Assembly (NCBI GenBank): GCA_002747135.1
Contig: PDTE01000020.1
Coordinates: forward strand, 1 to 64,000
DNA: 64,000 nt
Direction: 5' to 3'
From: Desulfobulbus propionicus
GTDB taxonomy: Bacteria > Desulfobacterota > Desulfobulbia > Desulfobulbales > Desulfobulbaceae
Below, in pieces: positions 28,929 to 39,207 of the stretch. The notes beneath the pieces are model-generated. The model saw only the letters and a program-made list of their open reading frames with translations, did no database searches and was not told where the DNA came from. The position numbers and the translations under genes are program-made. How positions within the stretch are numbered: position 1 is the stretch's first letter; every line of letters begins with the position of its first letter.

Positions 28929-30743
28929 TTATACCTCCTTCCTGGTAATTGCATTAAAGGTACACAGCGATGCACATTGGCCGCAGCCATTACAGATATT
29001 TTCGTCAATGGCGGCAAATCCCTTTTGTGTTTTCTTGTATCCTTTTGCCTCAGCTTCACCCTCTGCAAAAGTATTCCAGCTGATGGCAGGGCAACCGAGC
29101 CTGATGCAGGACATGCAGCCAACACAGTTATCCAGGTTAGTGAAGTAAGAAGCCGGTTTTTGTTTCTTCATCTCCGGCAACAACACACAGGGAGCACGGG
29201 AAATAACCACATTTGGCTCTTCAAGGGAAATGGCGGCCTTGAGTACTTTCCTTGTTTCCGGCACGTCGTGAGGATTGACAACAAAGACATGCTTGACGCC
29301 CATTGAACGGCACAGGGCTTCCAGGTCTAGCACTGGTGCTGGCACCCCGGTGATGGAATGACCTGAACCGGGATTTTCCTGTTGTCCTGTCATGGCTGTG
29401 ATGCGGTTATCGAGAATAATAAGGGTGGAAGAAGAGTTATTGTAGACGCTGTTTAAGAGGCTGGTGATCCCGGAATGCATGAAGGTGGAGTCGCCAATAA
29501 CCGAGACAACCTTATCATGAAAGTTCTCATCAGGTGCTCCTGACACCTCCAGGGCTTTGGTCATACCGTGTGCCATGGATATGGACGCCCCCATACAGAC
29601 ACATGCATCCATTGCGCTGAGCGGCGGCAGAAAACCCAAGGTATAACAGCCTATATCGCCCGAGATAAAGACCTTGAACCGCACCAGGTTAAAGAAGATT
29701 CCGCGATGGGGACAGCCGGGACACATATTGGGGGGACGCATCGGCAGCTCCACTGGCGCAAAGACCTCCCGCATGGTTTCCGGCGCCAAGGCTTGCCTGA
29801 CGATGGCCGAGTTGAGCTCGCCCTGGTTCGGGATATATTTTTTCCCTTCGCAGACAATGCCCATCGCCTTGATATGGGTCTCCAGAAACGGATCAAGTTC
29901 TTCCACAATGTACACTTCCTCAACCATGGCGGCGAAGTCCCGGATTTTCTTTTCCGGGAGCGGCCAGCACATGCCAAGTTTGAGGATAGGGGCGTCAGGA
30001 AAGACCTCCTTGACATAAAGATAGGAAACGCCGGAACAGATAAAGCCTTTAGCCCCTTCTCCCGGTTCGATACGGTTGATCTCCGTGTCTTCAACCCAGG
30101 CGGCAAGTTTATGCGTCCGCTCTTCCACAGCCACCCTGCGGTTGCGGGCAAGTGCCGGGAGCATGACCATTTTGGCAGAATTTTTTTCCATTGAGGCGGT
30201 TTGCCGGGGAGCAGGTGTCCCTTTTTCCACAATGCCCTTTACATGGGCGATCCTGGTAGTAATGCGAAGAAGAACCGGCGTGTCAAACTCTTCGCTTATC
30301 TGGTAGCCTAGGGAGACAAAGGCCCTGGCCTCGGCAGGGTCGGAAGGTTCAAGCATGGGGAGCTTGGCAGCAAAGGCGTAATTACGGTTATCCTGCTCAT
30401 TCTGCGAGGAGTGCATTTGCGGGTCATCTGCATTGACGATCACCAGCCCGCCTCTTACCCCGGTATACGAGGCAGTAAACAATGGATCAGCCGCAACATT
30501 CAGGCCGACATGCTTCATGGTGGCCAATGCCCGGCAGCCTGCAAAACAGGCGCCAAGAGCACTTTCCAGTCCGACTTTCTCATTCGGGGCCCATTCACAG
30601 TACACCCCGCTGTATGCAGAGAGATTCTCCAGGATCTCTGTTGATGGCGTCCCGGGATAACCTGAGGCGACCGCCACACCAGCCTCTACGGCGCCAAGAG
30701 CGATGGCCTCGTTGCCGGACATCCATAATTGCCCGTTTTTCAT
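28929..30743 (-). CDS. iorA: Indolepyruvate ferredoxin oxidoreductase alpha subunit
   Basis: About 604 residues. N-terminal pyrimidine-binding part (GNEAIALGAVEAGVAVASGYPGTPSTEI), central thiamine-diphosphate part with GDSTFMHSGITSLLNSVYN and the Mg-binding DNRITAMTG, and at the C-terminus two [4Fe-4S] motifs, CVGCMSCIRLGCPAI and CNGCGQCASLCTFNAI. ATG 30743 follows GGAGG; the longer frame to 30776 adds 11 residues without support. First gene of the operon iorA-iorB-paaK-ACT-paaK. The enzyme yields reduced ferredoxin from aromatic amino acid breakdown. Confidence 0.95.
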   Translation of the reverse strand: MKNGQLWMSGNEAIALGAVEAGVAVASGYPGTPSTEILENLSAYSGVYCEWAPNEKVGLESALGACFAGCRALATMKHVGLNVAADPLFTASYTGVRGGLVIVNADDPQMHSSQNEQDNRNYAFAAKLPMLEPSDPAEARAFVSLGYQISEEFDTPVLLRITTRIAHVKGIVEKGTPAPRQTASMEKNSAKMVMLPALARNRRVAVEERTHKLAAWVEDTEINRIEPGEGAKGFICSGVSYLYVKEVFPDAPILKLGMCWPLPEKKIRDFAAMVEEVYIVEELDPFLETHIKAMGIVCEGKKYIPNQGELNSAIVRQALAPETMREVFAPVELPMRPPNMCPGCPHRGIFFNLVRFKVFISGDIGCYTLGFLPPLSAMDACVCMGASISMAHGMTKALEVSGAPDENFHDKVVSVIGDSTFMHSGITSLLNSVYNNSSSTLIILDNRITAMTGQQENPGSGHSITGVPAPVLDLEALCRSMGVKHVFVVNPHDVPETRKVLKAAISLEEPNVVISRAPCVLLPEMKKQKPASYFTNLDNCVGCMSCIRLGCPAISWNTFAEGEAEAKGYKKTQKGFAAIDENICNGCGQCASLCTFNAITRKEV

Positions 30744-30891
30744 TCCAAACCTCCGTTCAATACTCATCAAAAACACGATACTTACCGTTACAGGCTCAAC
30801 AAGGTACTCTGAAGATGAATGTGGAGCAAGGAATATTCAAGGTATCTTCCGCTTCTTCCAAATTTTTCGGCACTCTGGTATAGTTTATGCC

Positions 30892-31851
30892 ATGAGCAGC
30901 CCCATAGCGCATAAAATCCCAACACCGTATCCAGTCGGGGCAGCCTTTTGTTACTCAGTGGAGCTGGCAGAAGAGCTGTGTCTTTTTGATTGCGGCCCCC
31001 CAACGCAGGACTGCCGAAAATATCTGGCAGAGCAGCTTGACCTGACCAGGCTGCGCCATATCATAATAACCCACGGCCATCTTGATCATTGGGGACAGGC
31101 TCAGTGGCTTGTGAATGAAACCGGGGCGACCTTGTATATCCCCCGTGCCGATTACTGGAAAATTACCCGGCATCATGAGCGGGTTGATCTGGCGGTTTCC
31201 ACCTTTGAGAAGGAAGGGTTTCCGGCAGGTTTTATTTATGACTCCATGGTTTTTTTCAAGGAACACGCTTTTTTTCCAAATTATTCGAAAAAAAACGGGC
31301 ACTATAAAATTGTCGAGGAAGACCTGCCTGCCCGTCTCGGTGTGAAAGTGCATGCCTGCCCCGGACACTCCGTCTCTGACCTGGTGTACGAGGGGGATGG
31401 CTGGGTTATTAGCGGGGATACTCTTCTTGAAAAAATATTTCCCATACCGATCCTTGATATTGATCCTGTGCGCCAGGAGCGGTTCCGTAATTATGAGCAC
31501 TGGTGCCGCAGCCTGGTCACCTTGGCCGGACTGGAGGGAGTACAGGTTCTTCCGGGCCACAGAAAAGGAGTTGCCAGTATAAAAAAGACCTTGCAGGGGT
31601 ATGTCAACACTCTCCTTTTTCGCACAAAAAGAATCCTGCCTCACCTCGGAAAAGAAGAGCCCATTGATCTTGTTGACATAATGCTCAAGGGAAAATTTGT
31701 AGGTCCGTTTCAGATCTACATGAAGGCCTCAGAGCTGGTATTTATCAAAGACTTCCTGGCGCAGCCGCATTTGTTGCGCAACACCCTTTGCAAAACGGGT
31801 ATGTATGAAGCCATGGCAGCAAAATTTGAGGACCTGGTGAACCCAGGGTGA
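30892..31851 (+). CDS. Metallo-beta-lactamase-fold hydrolase
   Basis: About 319 residues. The binuclear metal motif ITHGHLDHWGQ (HxHxDH) lies near residue 70, followed by CPGHSVSDLVYE, WVISGDTLLEK and LPGHRKG with the remaining ligands. The C-terminal ~80 residues form a helical tail typical of the glyoxalase-II-like group. It is divergent from iorA with 148 bases between; TATAGT at 30879-30884 ends 7 bases before the ATG, so a very short leader is possible. Its TGA stop lies in the beginning of a repeat unit (CCAGGGTGATACATG). A thioester (CoA or glutathione) hydrolase role next to aryl-CoA genes is plausible but unproven. Confidence 0.82.
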   Translation: MSSPIAHKIPTPYPVGAAFCYSVELAEELCLFDCGPPTQDCRKYLAEQLDLTRLRHIIITHGHLDHWGQAQWLVNETGATLYIPRADYWKITRHHERVDLAVSTFEKEGFPAGFIYDSMVFFKEHAFFPNYSKKNGHYKIVEEDLPARLGVKVHACPGHSVSDLVYEGDGWVISGDTLLEKIFPIPILDIDPVRQERFRNYEHWCRSLVTLAGLEGVQVLPGHRKGVASIKKTLQGYVNTLLFRTKRILPHLGKEEPIDLVDIMLKGKFVGPFQIYMKASELVFIKDFLAQPHLLRNTLCKTGMYEAMAAKFEDLVNPG

Positions 31852-32044
31852 TACATGCCCAGTGAGGAGTTACCAGTAATTTGTATTCTTTTCAACACCC
31901 TTTCCCGCATACTCTTTACACGAACGTCTCGCTTCGCCTGCTTACCTGCTCGAAAGAGTGCCTGCACAATTCTGGGGCACCCGTGACCAGTTACACGTCA
32001 GAAACAGAGAATAATGTAGAAGTACAGACCCCGTGATTGGTTAC
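31844..32044. repeat. IS66-end composite: outer arm plus inverted 185-bp type
   Basis: An arm unit (GGGTGATACATG to AGGAGTTAC, about 31846-31873), then the 185-type interior (CCTTTCCCGCATACTCTTTA, CACGAACGTCTCGCTTCGCC) ending GTGATTGGTTAC at 32044. It separates two convergent genes. Its long stem could end transcription from both sides (inference). Confidence 0.7.
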
Positions 32045-32051
32045 AATTGTC

Positions 32052-33317
32052 TTACTGCCGTACAAACTCCACCCTGTTCCTTCCCTTCTCTTTTGCCCTG
32101 TACAGACATTCATCGGCTTTCTTGACAAGATCATCCAAGTGACCATCAGAGGCAAAGCAGACCCCTATACTGATGGTTATGTTTACGCTTTCATCTGGAT
32201 GTTTGCCGACAGGAATGGTTGTGGTCTCGATATGTTGACGGAGTTTATCGCATCGTTCAAGCCCATCATCGATGGAATCAATTGGTCCCAGAAAGCAGAA
32301 CTCCTCTCCTCCGATTCTGGCAACAATATCTCTTGTCCCGCCAAACTCTTGCAGCATCTGACCAACAGATTGTATCACAATGTCTCCCGCATTATGGCCA
32401 TAGGTGTCGTTAACACGTTTAAAAAAATCGATGTCCATGATTGCGCAATATAAGGACTCGCCCATTTGAACATATTGCGTAATCAATTCAGCTCCTGCCT
32501 CAAAAAAGTACCTTCTGTTATGCATCCCGGAGAGAAAGTCCCTGATCGCAATTTCCCTGATTTGACCAAAGAGATCAATCTGTTTTAGGCATCGCTGCAC
32601 CCTGCTGTAGAACTCTTCCACCAGAAATTTACCCTTAACAAGAAAATCATCCGCACCACTTTTTAAAAAACGGGCTCCAAGGGTTGGATCATTTTCAGAG
32701 GAAGCACCGATGATAGCCAGCCGATCAGCCTTCTTCTCTTCCCGTATTTTCTGACACAAGCTGGCCCCGTCGATTCCCGGCATATTGTAATCGGTGATAA
32801 CCAGTTTTATCTCCGGGTGTTTTTTAAGCGTATCAAGCGCAGCTTCACCACTTGTTGCGGTGATTACCCGGTATTGACGAATATACAAAAGTTCTGAGAG
32901 CATGGCTCTATATGTAGTTGAATCATCGACAACAAGGATTATGCTGTTATGATTGTCTGCAAGCTGCTGCATGGCCGTGACGATATATCCAAGACTGTTG
33001 GGATCTTCCTTGAGGATGTAGTCTGCCACCTTTTTTGACCAGACAAGGTTGCGCACCTTATCACTCATGTTGGAGGTAAAAACAAACGATGATATGCCCT
33101 CTTCCACAACTCGATCAATCACCTCACCGTTAGGCGCATCCGGCAGGTTGAAATCAAGCAGTGCCATGGAAAATTTTCCGCTTCCAACCTCAAGCAACCT
33201 TTCTGTCTCAGCCAAAGATTTTGCCCAGAAAACAGGAACATTAAAAACACTTTCAATCTTTCTTTTGGCAATTCTGCCAAACATATTGCTGTCTTCAGCG
33301 AGCAGAATATTTTTCAT
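32052..33317 (-). CDS. REC-REC-GGDEF response regulator (diguanylate cyclase)
   Basis: About 421 residues. The first receiver domain (NILLAEDSN, phospho-site Asp in LLDFNLPDA) spans residues 1-120; the second (ILVVDDSTTYR, Asp in VITDYNMPG, Lys in DDFLVKGKF) residues ~128-245. The GGDEF domain follows with the active motif ARIGGEEFCFL. The Arg of an RxxD inhibitory site is not present before it (GTRD is read there), so product inhibition may be lost. I start at ATG 33317 after TAGGA; the longer frame would run into a repeat. It would make cyclic di-GMP, and a PilZ protein lies at 61 kb. Confidence 0.88.
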   Translation of the reverse strand: MKNILLAEDSNMFGRIAKRKIESVFNVPVFWAKSLAETERLLEVGSGKFSMALLDFNLPDAPNGEVIDRVVEEGISSFVFTSNMSDKVRNLVWSKKVADYILKEDPNSLGYIVTAMQQLADNHNSIILVVDDSTTYRAMLSELLYIRQYRVITATSGEAALDTLKKHPEIKLVITDYNMPGIDGASLCQKIREEKKADRLAIIGASSENDPTLGARFLKSGADDFLVKGKFLVEEFYSRVQRCLKQIDLFGQIREIAIRDFLSGMHNRRYFFEAGAELITQYVQMGESLYCAIMDIDFFKRVNDTYGHNAGDIVIQSVGQMLQEFGGTRDIVARIGGEEFCFLGPIDSIDDGLERCDKLRQHIETTTIPVGKHPDESVNITISIGVCFASDGHLDDLVKKADECLYRAKEKGRNRVEFVRQ

Positions 33318-33445
33318 CAGATTCCTACCGGCATTTTTTTGGTTTTGAAAACAATTAAAAGCAATGTGCAAGCCTGCAATCATTGTATGATCGACTAGAC
33401 AAGAGTTTCCTTCCCTCAAGTCTCTCGCCAAACCGTACGTGACCT

Positions 33446-33870
33446 GTAACTGCTCCCGGCTCACTCATCTTTGGGCGATCACAATTGGCCGCACAGAGGG
33501 GCTGTAGCTGCCAGCCGCGCTTACCATCCAGACAGTCTGAAAACGTAACCAAGCACGGGGTCTGTACTTTAAGCGTTATTCTTTCCGTCTGACGTACAGC
33601 TGGTCATGGGTGCAACAGATTTGTACAGGCACCATTTCCCACTATATACAAGAGTATACGGGAAAGAGTGATCGTGCAAGGATGAAGCACCCCTGGCCAG
33701 TTACACACACTCTTCTGACAAAGGATTTCATTGACTTATCCTGCTTTCAACGGATACACTACACGAACGTCTCACTTCGTTTGCTTACCTGCTCAAAATC
33801 GTGCCTGCACAGATCTGTTGCACCTCAGAAGTGGAGAATAACGGAGAAGTACAACTCCGTGATCTATTAC
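33446..33870. repeat. Cluster of three IS66-end repeat units
   Basis: A 158-type core (33446-33544, GTAACTGCTCCCGGCTCAC), a 185-type copy (33545-33714, 170 bp, GTAACCAAGCACGGGGTC to GGCCAGTTAC), then an inverted 185-type copy ending GTGATCTATTAC at 33870. Together they fill most of the space between the diguanylate cyclase and the PilR-like gene, so any promoter of the latter must lie in or next to them. Confidence 0.75.
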
Positions 33871-33903
33871 GTTTGATTTTATATAACTTCCCTGAGGCTA
33901 TAT

Positions 33904-35280
33904 ATGGCATTTATTCTCATTGTTGATGATGAACGCAGCATGCGCGAATTTTTACAGATTCTTCTTGAAAAAGAAGGGCACCAGGTGCAAACCGCTGCAA
34001 ATGGGCAGGATGCTCTCGAATACCTGAACAGCCAATCTGCTGACCTCGTAATTTCAGATGTCCGGATGCCGTCAATGTCCGGGCTTGACCTGCTGGCAAG
34101 GATCAAACACATAAACCACGAAATAGCAGTGATAATGATTACCGCTTTTGCCAATCCGGAAGACGCTGTCTTCGCCATGAAAAGCGGTGCCTTTGATTAT
34201 ATCACCAAACCATTTAATGTAGATGAAATAAAACGGGTTATTGGTGCTGCTCTGAGAAAAAAAAACGAGAGGGCACTGCCTGATCTGGAAGAATTGTTTC
34301 CCGACATTATTGGAAAAAGCCGGGAAATGCTGGGTATTTTTGAGCTTATTAAAAAAATTGCGCCAACCCCAGCCAATGTTCTTATTTATGGAGAGTCTGG
34401 TACGGGCAAGGAGCTGGTCGCCAAGGCCATCCACAATCTTTCCCGGGTATCTGATAAACCTTTTATCCCGATAACCTGTAGTGCCATTCCAGAGAGTCTG
34501 CTGGAAAGTGAATTGTTTGGTCATGTAAAGGGCTCCTTTACCGGAGCCATTGCTAACAAGGCCGGTCTGTTTCAGCAGGCTGATCAGGGGACAGCTTTTC
34601 TGGACGAGATAGGTGAACTCACCCCGATCATCCAGACCAAACTTCTCCGGGTTCTGCAGGAACGAGAGTTCATGCCGGTAGGTTCAACCAAAACACGTCA
34701 GGTGAATGTACGGATAATTACGGCAACAAACAGAATATTGGAAGAAGAGATCATTTCCGGGGCTTTTCGCGAAGACCTGTATTATCGCCTTGCTGTCGTT
34801 CCCATTCGGGTTCCACCTCTTCGGGAGCGTAAGGGAGATGTCCCTCTGCTGGTGGAGCACTTCTTGAAAAAATATTCCAATCTGCTTGGTAAAGAGGTCC
34901 AGACCATCTCCTCCTATGGTATGGAAGTGCTTATGCAATATGATTTTCCCGGTAATGTCCGGGAGCTTGAAAATATTATTGAGCGCGGTGTAGCCCTGGA
35001 GTCATCCAGCATTATTCTACCTGAAAATTTAGTGCTGTCAGCACACCGTCGGCAGCAGAAAACAACTGCGTCAAAGAGCAGTAAACCTCTTTTTGTCGCT
35101 GCGGAAAACGACGAGGAACTTTTTGAACGAGGTCTGGAAGAGATTCTCCTGGATGTTGAGAAACAAATGCTTTGTCATGCTCTTGAGGTAGCCGGACAAT
35201 CAAAAATGCGGGCAGCAGACCTGCTAAAAATCAGTTTCCGCAGCCTTCGTTACAAAACTAAAAAATTCGGCATCGACTAA
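33904..35280 (+). CDS. Sigma-54-dependent response regulator, PilR/NtrC type
   Basis: A 458-residue protein. Receiver domain with Asp in VISDVRMPSMSG and Lys in YITKPFNVDE; AAA+ domain with Walker A GESGTGKE, the sigma-54 contact loop GSFTGA (the Ser variant is also usual in PilR), Walker B TAFLDEIGEL; and a C-terminal Fis-type helix-turn-helix AADLLKISFRSLRYKTKKFGID. The ending LRYKTKKFG resembles PilR. It is followed after 27 bases by its likely kinase, so the order is regulator first. It would activate sigma-54 promoters, perhaps for type IV pili (inference). Confidence 0.88.
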   Translation: MAFILIVDDERSMREFLQILLEKEGHQVQTAANGQDALEYLNSQSADLVISDVRMPSMSGLDLLARIKHINHEIAVIMITAFANPEDAVFAMKSGAFDYITKPFNVDEIKRVIGAALRKKNERALPDLEELFPDIIGKSREMLGIFELIKKIAPTPANVLIYGESGTGKELVAKAIHNLSRVSDKPFIPITCSAIPESLLESELFGHVKGSFTGAIANKAGLFQQADQGTAFLDEIGELTPIIQTKLLRVLQEREFMPVGSTKTRQVNVRIITATNRILEEEIISGAFREDLYYRLAVVPIRVPPLRERKGDVPLLVEHFLKKYSNLLGKEVQTISSYGMEVLMQYDFPGNVRELENIIERGVALESSSIILPENLVLSAHRRQQKTTASKSSKPLFVAAENDEELFERGLEEILLDVEKQMLCHALEVAGQSKMRAADLLKISFRSLRYKTKKFGID

Positions 35281-35307
35281 CCAGCAAGAGCCGGAAGTCA
35301 TACCCAG

Positions 35308-37038
35308 ATGACATTATTATCTCCAGTCAGCAAAAAAGACTCTCCGCTTGGTCTGGACAGCGACCAGTTGCTCAGGCGACATCTGTATTCCCTTCTGTTC
35401 ATCAGGGTCTGTCTTTTCACCACGCTTATCGGTCTCTCTCTTGTTTTTTCCACTGCCGGGCATTTGGTAATCATGCCGCATTACACTGTCGTTGCCAGTT
35501 TCCTCTTCCTTGTCACAGCCTATTCGGTCTGCTCGGCAATTATACTCCAGAAGAAAAAAGCTGAAGAAAGCCTGCTGAAAACAGGCTTTCTTCAGCTTTT
35601 TTCAGATACTCTGTTCATTGCTGTCCTGGTTTACGCCAGCGGTTGCAGTCAATCCATCTTCACCCCTGTTTTTGTGTTGCCAATCATTGCAGGACGACTG
35701 ATCCTCTATCAAACAGGGGGTCTGATGCCTGCAGCTGCTGCGACCCTGTCATTTGGCATCATCCTGGCACTCGAATATACCGGAAATGTCCCTCCCTATT
35801 TTTTCTCCACGGCATATACTGCACAAGTGAATATATATGCCAGCTCCAATCTCTTCGCCATATACGGAATTACTTTTTTTCTCATTGCCTGGCTTACAGG
35901 GAAACTGGCAGGACGTCTACATGTCACCGAAAATCAGCTCTCCAAAACAACACTTGAGTATGACCGGCTCTCTCTTCTCTATAAACAGATATTTGATGAC
36001 ATCAGCACCGGAATCATCACGATCAACGATCAAAACTTGATAACCTCATTTAACAATGCTTCTGAACGAATAACTGGTTTTAGCAAACACGAGGTGCTTG
36101 GTCGGCCATTTGACGAGTTTTCTCAAGAGATAACATTCACAAGGGAAAATGAACGAACCGTCTGTGACTTTTATAAAAATGACGGTACCCTTATCCGTTT
36201 AGGCTACTCCTGCGCCCAGCTGAACATGCCCCGGCAAGAGGACTGCACTCAGGCAAAATGGAGAGTTGTTACCCTGCAGGATATAAGCTCAATTGAACAG
36301 ATGGAGCGACAAGTACGCGAGTCGGAAAAAATGGCGGCAATAGGGGAAATGAGCGCATCCATTGCTCATGATTTGAGAAATCCGCTGGCTGCTATTTCAG
36401 GATCAGCCCAGATTCTGTCTCTTGATCAAAAACAGTCAGACAATCATTTGCCCACAACCACCGGAAAACTGCTGAAAATAATAGTCAGAGAATCTGAACG
36501 TATGGCAAAGACCATTAATGATTTTCTTCACTTTGCCCGCCCCGCACCCATCACGTACGAATGGTTTACCGTACAAAGATTGATAAACGAGCTCAGTCAG
36601 GAAAAATTTTCCAGACAAGATTCCATTTCACCCTGCACTTACCAGACGATCATGGACCCGCGTTTACAATGCTGGGGTGATCGGCAGCAGGTACAGGAAG
36701 TTTTAAGGCAGCTTATTGCAAATGCTGAGTTAAACGCAAACGAACACAGACAGTTCAGTGTCACAATACATGCCTCTGATCTCCACCGGGATGGGCAGCC
36801 CTATACCTGTATAGAGGTATGTGATAACGGAGCTGGCATCGAAGCAGCTATTAAAGAAAAAATTTTTACTCCTTTCTTTACCACCAGAGAGGACAGTACC
36901 GGGCTTGGTCTTGCAATTGTCAAGCAAATTGTAGATAACCATCACGGCCTGATTGAAGTTGATACTAATCATACTTTTGTGACTATTTTTCGGGTTATGT
37001 TCCCCAATCCACCCGCTGCTATCCATGAATCCGATTAA
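35308..37038 (+). CDS. Membrane histidine kinase, PilS-like
   Basis: A 576-residue protein. About six membrane helices in residues 30-205, a coiled linker, a PAS domain ([34 protein letters not shown]), then the dimerisation box with phospho-His [21 protein letters not shown] and the ATPase domain with N-box NAELNANEH and G-boxes DNGAGIE and [13 protein letters not shown]. The six-helix sensor plus PAS arrangement is that of PilS. Partner of the upstream PilR-like regulator. Its 3' end overlaps the convergent murA by 20 bases. Confidence 0.85.
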   Translation: MTLLSPVSKKDSPLGLDSDQLLRRHLYSLLFIRVCLFTTLIGLSLVFSTAGHLVIMPHYTVVASFLFLVTAYSVCSAIILQKKKAEESLLKTGFLQLFSDTLFIAVLVYASGCSQSIFTPVFVLPIIAGRLILYQTGGLMPAAAATLSFGIILALEYTGNVPPYFFSTAYTAQVNIYASSNLFAIYGITFFLIAWLTGKLAGRLHVTENQLSKTTLEYDRLSLLYKQIFDDISTGIITINDQNLITSFNNASERITGFSKHEVLGRPFDEFSQEITFTRENERTVCDFYKNDGTLIRLGYSCAQLNMPRQEDCTQAKWRVVTLQDISSIEQMERQVRESEKMAAIGEMSASIAHDLRNPLAAISGSAQILSLDQKQSDNHLPTTTGKLLKIIVRESERMAKTINDFLHFARPAPITYEWFTVQRLINELSQEKFSRQDSISPCTYQTIMDPRLQCWGDRQQVQEVLRQLIANAELNANEHRQFSVTIHASDLHRDGQPYTCIEVCDNGAGIEAAIKEKIFTPFFTTREDSTGLGLAIVKQIVDNHHGLIEVDTNHTFVTIFRVMFPNPPAAIHESD

Positions 37039-38305
37039 TAGCCGCGCCCAGTCCAGCAAGTTTCCTGACCATGTTTTCATAGCCGCGTTCGAGGTGATAT
37101 ATTCTGGAGACCTCTGTAACCCCTGAAGCAGCAAGCCCGGCAATAACCAGCGAGGCAGATGCGCGTAAATCGGTTGCCATGACCTGGGCGCCGCTCAGAC
37201 CAGAACGACCACATCCCCGGATAAAAGCCCGCCCGCCCTCAATCTTGATATCTGCTCCCATTCTCTCAAGTTCGGCAACATGCATAAATCTGTTTTCAAA
37301 AATGGTTTCGTTAATGATGGAAGCCCCGTCACTGAGGGTCATCAATGCCATTATCTGGGCCTGCAGGTCAGTCGGAAAACCTGGATATGGCAAGGTAGTC
37401 ACATCCACACTTTTTAAACGGCACAAGTTGTGCTCATCAACCACCGGACAGCTCACCAGAAACCTGTTTTTTTTCTCTTCGACATGTACTCCGCAGCGCC
37501 GTAATATTTCGACAAGTGCAGGCAAATGATCTGTTCGGCAATTATTTACTTCAACTTCTCCGCCAGAGGCTGCAACGGCGATCATGTACGTGCCAGCCTC
37601 TATCCTGTCGGGAATAATTGTCACCTCTTCTACTGGTTGTAATGCGTCCACACCATGAACAGTCAGGCGGTCAGTGTCTCTTCCTTCCACCCTGGCCCCC
37701 ATAGCATTAAGCATGTCAACCAGGTTGCCAACTTCAGGCTCTTTCGCTGCATTTTTTATAACTGTCTGCCCTTGAGCCAGAACCGAGGCCATGAGTATAT
37801 TTTCCGTGCCGGTAACTGAAGGCTGGTCAAGGTACACCCTGTTCCCGGTTAACCTGCCTTGTACATGCGCTTCAACATACCCCTTGTTAAGACAGGTGCG
37901 AACACCTAACTGTTCAAATCCACGTAAATGATAGTTTATTGGGCGTGCGCCAATGGCACAGCCCCCTGGCAAAGAAACTCTTGCATAACCGAGCCGAGAA
38001 AGCAGGGGGCCAAGGACTAAAACTGAGGCTCTCATGGTTTTGACCAATTCGTATGGAGCCTCCCCTCCGTGAATATGAGTAGTATCCAGTCTCACGGTGG
38101 AGCCACTTCGTTCCCACCGGGCACCGAGTATCTCAAGAAGCCTCAACATGGTTCGCGTATCCAGCAAGTCAGGGACATTATGCAGGATATGGCAGCCAGA
38201 GAAGAGCAGTGTTGCTGCCAGCAGAGGAAGTGCTGCATTCTTGGCACCACTTACAGACACTTCTCCATGCAAAGTCTGCCTGCCGGTAATAACAATTTTA
38301 TCCAT
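37019..38305 (-). CDS. murA: UDP-N-acetylglucosamine 1-carboxyvinyltransferase
   Basis: A 428-residue enzyme for the first committed step of peptidoglycan synthesis (phosphoenolpyruvate transfer to UDP-GlcNAc). The N-terminus [24 protein letters not shown] and the loop [23 protein letters not shown] with the catalytic, fosfomycin-reactive Cys are intact. Last gene of the minus-strand housekeeping block, 29 bases after prmC. It converges on the PilS-like gene with overlapping ends. Confidence 0.97.
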   Translation of the reverse strand: MDKIVITGRQTLHGEVSVSGAKNAALPLLAATLLFSGCHILHNVPDLLDTRTMLRLLEILGARWERSGSTVRLDTTHIHGGEAPYELVKTMRASVLVLGPLLSRLGYARVSLPGGCAIGARPINYHLRGFEQLGVRTCLNKGYVEAHVQGRLTGNRVYLDQPSVTGTENILMASVLAQGQTVIKNAAKEPEVGNLVDMLNAMGARVEGRDTDRLTVHGVDALQPVEEVTIIPDRIEAGTYMIAVAASGGEVEVNNCRTDHLPALVEILRRCGVHVEEKKNRFLVSCPVVDEHNLCRLKSVDVTTLPYPGFPTDLQAQIMALMTLSDGASIINETIFENRFMHVAELERMGADIKIEGGRAFIRGCGRSGLSGAQVMATDLRASASLVIAGLAASGVTEVSRIYHLERGYENMVRKLAGLGAAINRIHG

Positions 38306-38334
38306 TTTTCTTTTCGGTATCTTTAAAGCATCGT

Positions 38335-39207
38335 TTACGATAATCTGGCTTGAGCTACCCTGTCTCTTCCTGCCCAGTCTCTGACAATGGCAATATCGTC
38401 ATATCCTGCCTTGCAGAGAAGCGCCTGTACAGCCCCCCCCTGCTCAGCTCCAATCTCAAGAAAAAGCCAGCCACCAGACACTAAAAACCGGTTTGCCTGC
38501 CTGATAATTCGAGCGATGATATCAAGCCCCTCTTTCCCCCCCTTAAGAGCGATCAGCGGCTCTCGCTGTACCTCCTTCTCAAGTTGACAGAGATCACCGT
38601 CTGCAATATAAGGAGGATTACTTACGATCAGGTCAAAGGTTGGCCTCTCTGGTATTTTTTCATAGAGATCAGAGGCAACAAGCCTTATCCTGCTGTCTCG
38701 CACGTGCCGTTTTATATTTTCTGACGCCACCTTCAGAGCATCAGCAGAGATATCGACAGCTATTATTTCCCTGCATCGCAGCTCTCTGGACAACACCACC
38801 GCAATCACCCCGCTTCCAGTACACAAATCTAGCACAGTAATCGGCTCAACGTGGGTTTCCCTTATCTTTTCAATGAGGCGGGCCAGAAGAAATTCAGTTT
38901 CCGGCCTGGGGATCAAAACCGCAGGAGAGACAGTAAAAGGAAGAGACCAGAACTCCCTTTCTCCCAGGAGGTAATGCAGAGGTATCCTCTGACAACGTTG
39001 CTCAATCAAGGTCCGACAGGTTTTCTCCTGTTCTGGTGTGAGCACATCCTGCCCGTGAAGAAAAAGTTCAGCTTGCGATCTGTTTACAACATGCCCTACC
39101 AGCAGTTTTGCTTCTCGCTCATACTCCAGGAGACCGCTATCATGAAAATGCCTGGAGGCTTCCGTGATACAGGTAATAATGTTCAAGGGTAACTGCTCAC
39201 AGAGCAT
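38335..39207 (-). CDS. prmC: Peptide chain release factor N5-glutamine methyltransferase
   Basis: About 283-290 residues. Methylates the GGQ glutamine of release factors; prfA is next door upstream, the usual arrangement. SAM-binding motif [19 protein letters not shown] and catalytic [10 protein letters not shown] are present, with the PrmC helical N-terminal domain. The ATG at 39207 lies inside an outer-arm fragment of the IS66-end repeat and gives the N-terminus MLCEQLP. TTG at 39186 ([13 protein letters not shown]) fits the family start as well. Neither has a clear ribosome site. Confidence 0.92.
   Translation of the reverse strand: MLCEQLPLNIITCITEASRHFHDSGLLEYEREAKLLVGHVVNRSQAELFLHGQDVLTPEQEKTCRTLIEQRCQRIPLHYLLGEREFWSLPFTVSPAVLIPRPETEFLLARLIEKIRETHVEPITVLDLCTGSGVIAVVLSRELRCREIIAVDISADALKVASENIKRHVRDSRIRLVASDLYEKIPERPTFDLIVSNPPYIADGDLCQLEKEVQREPLIALKGGKEGLDIIARIIRQANRFLVSGGWLFLEIGAEQGGAVQALLCKAGYDDIAIVRDWAGRDRVAQARLS

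Noticed and set aside
30703..30891. 63-residue N-terminal extension of the metallo-beta-lactamase-fold protein.
   Set aside because: It would run through the divergent promoter region and into iorA; the domain starts properly at ATG 30892.
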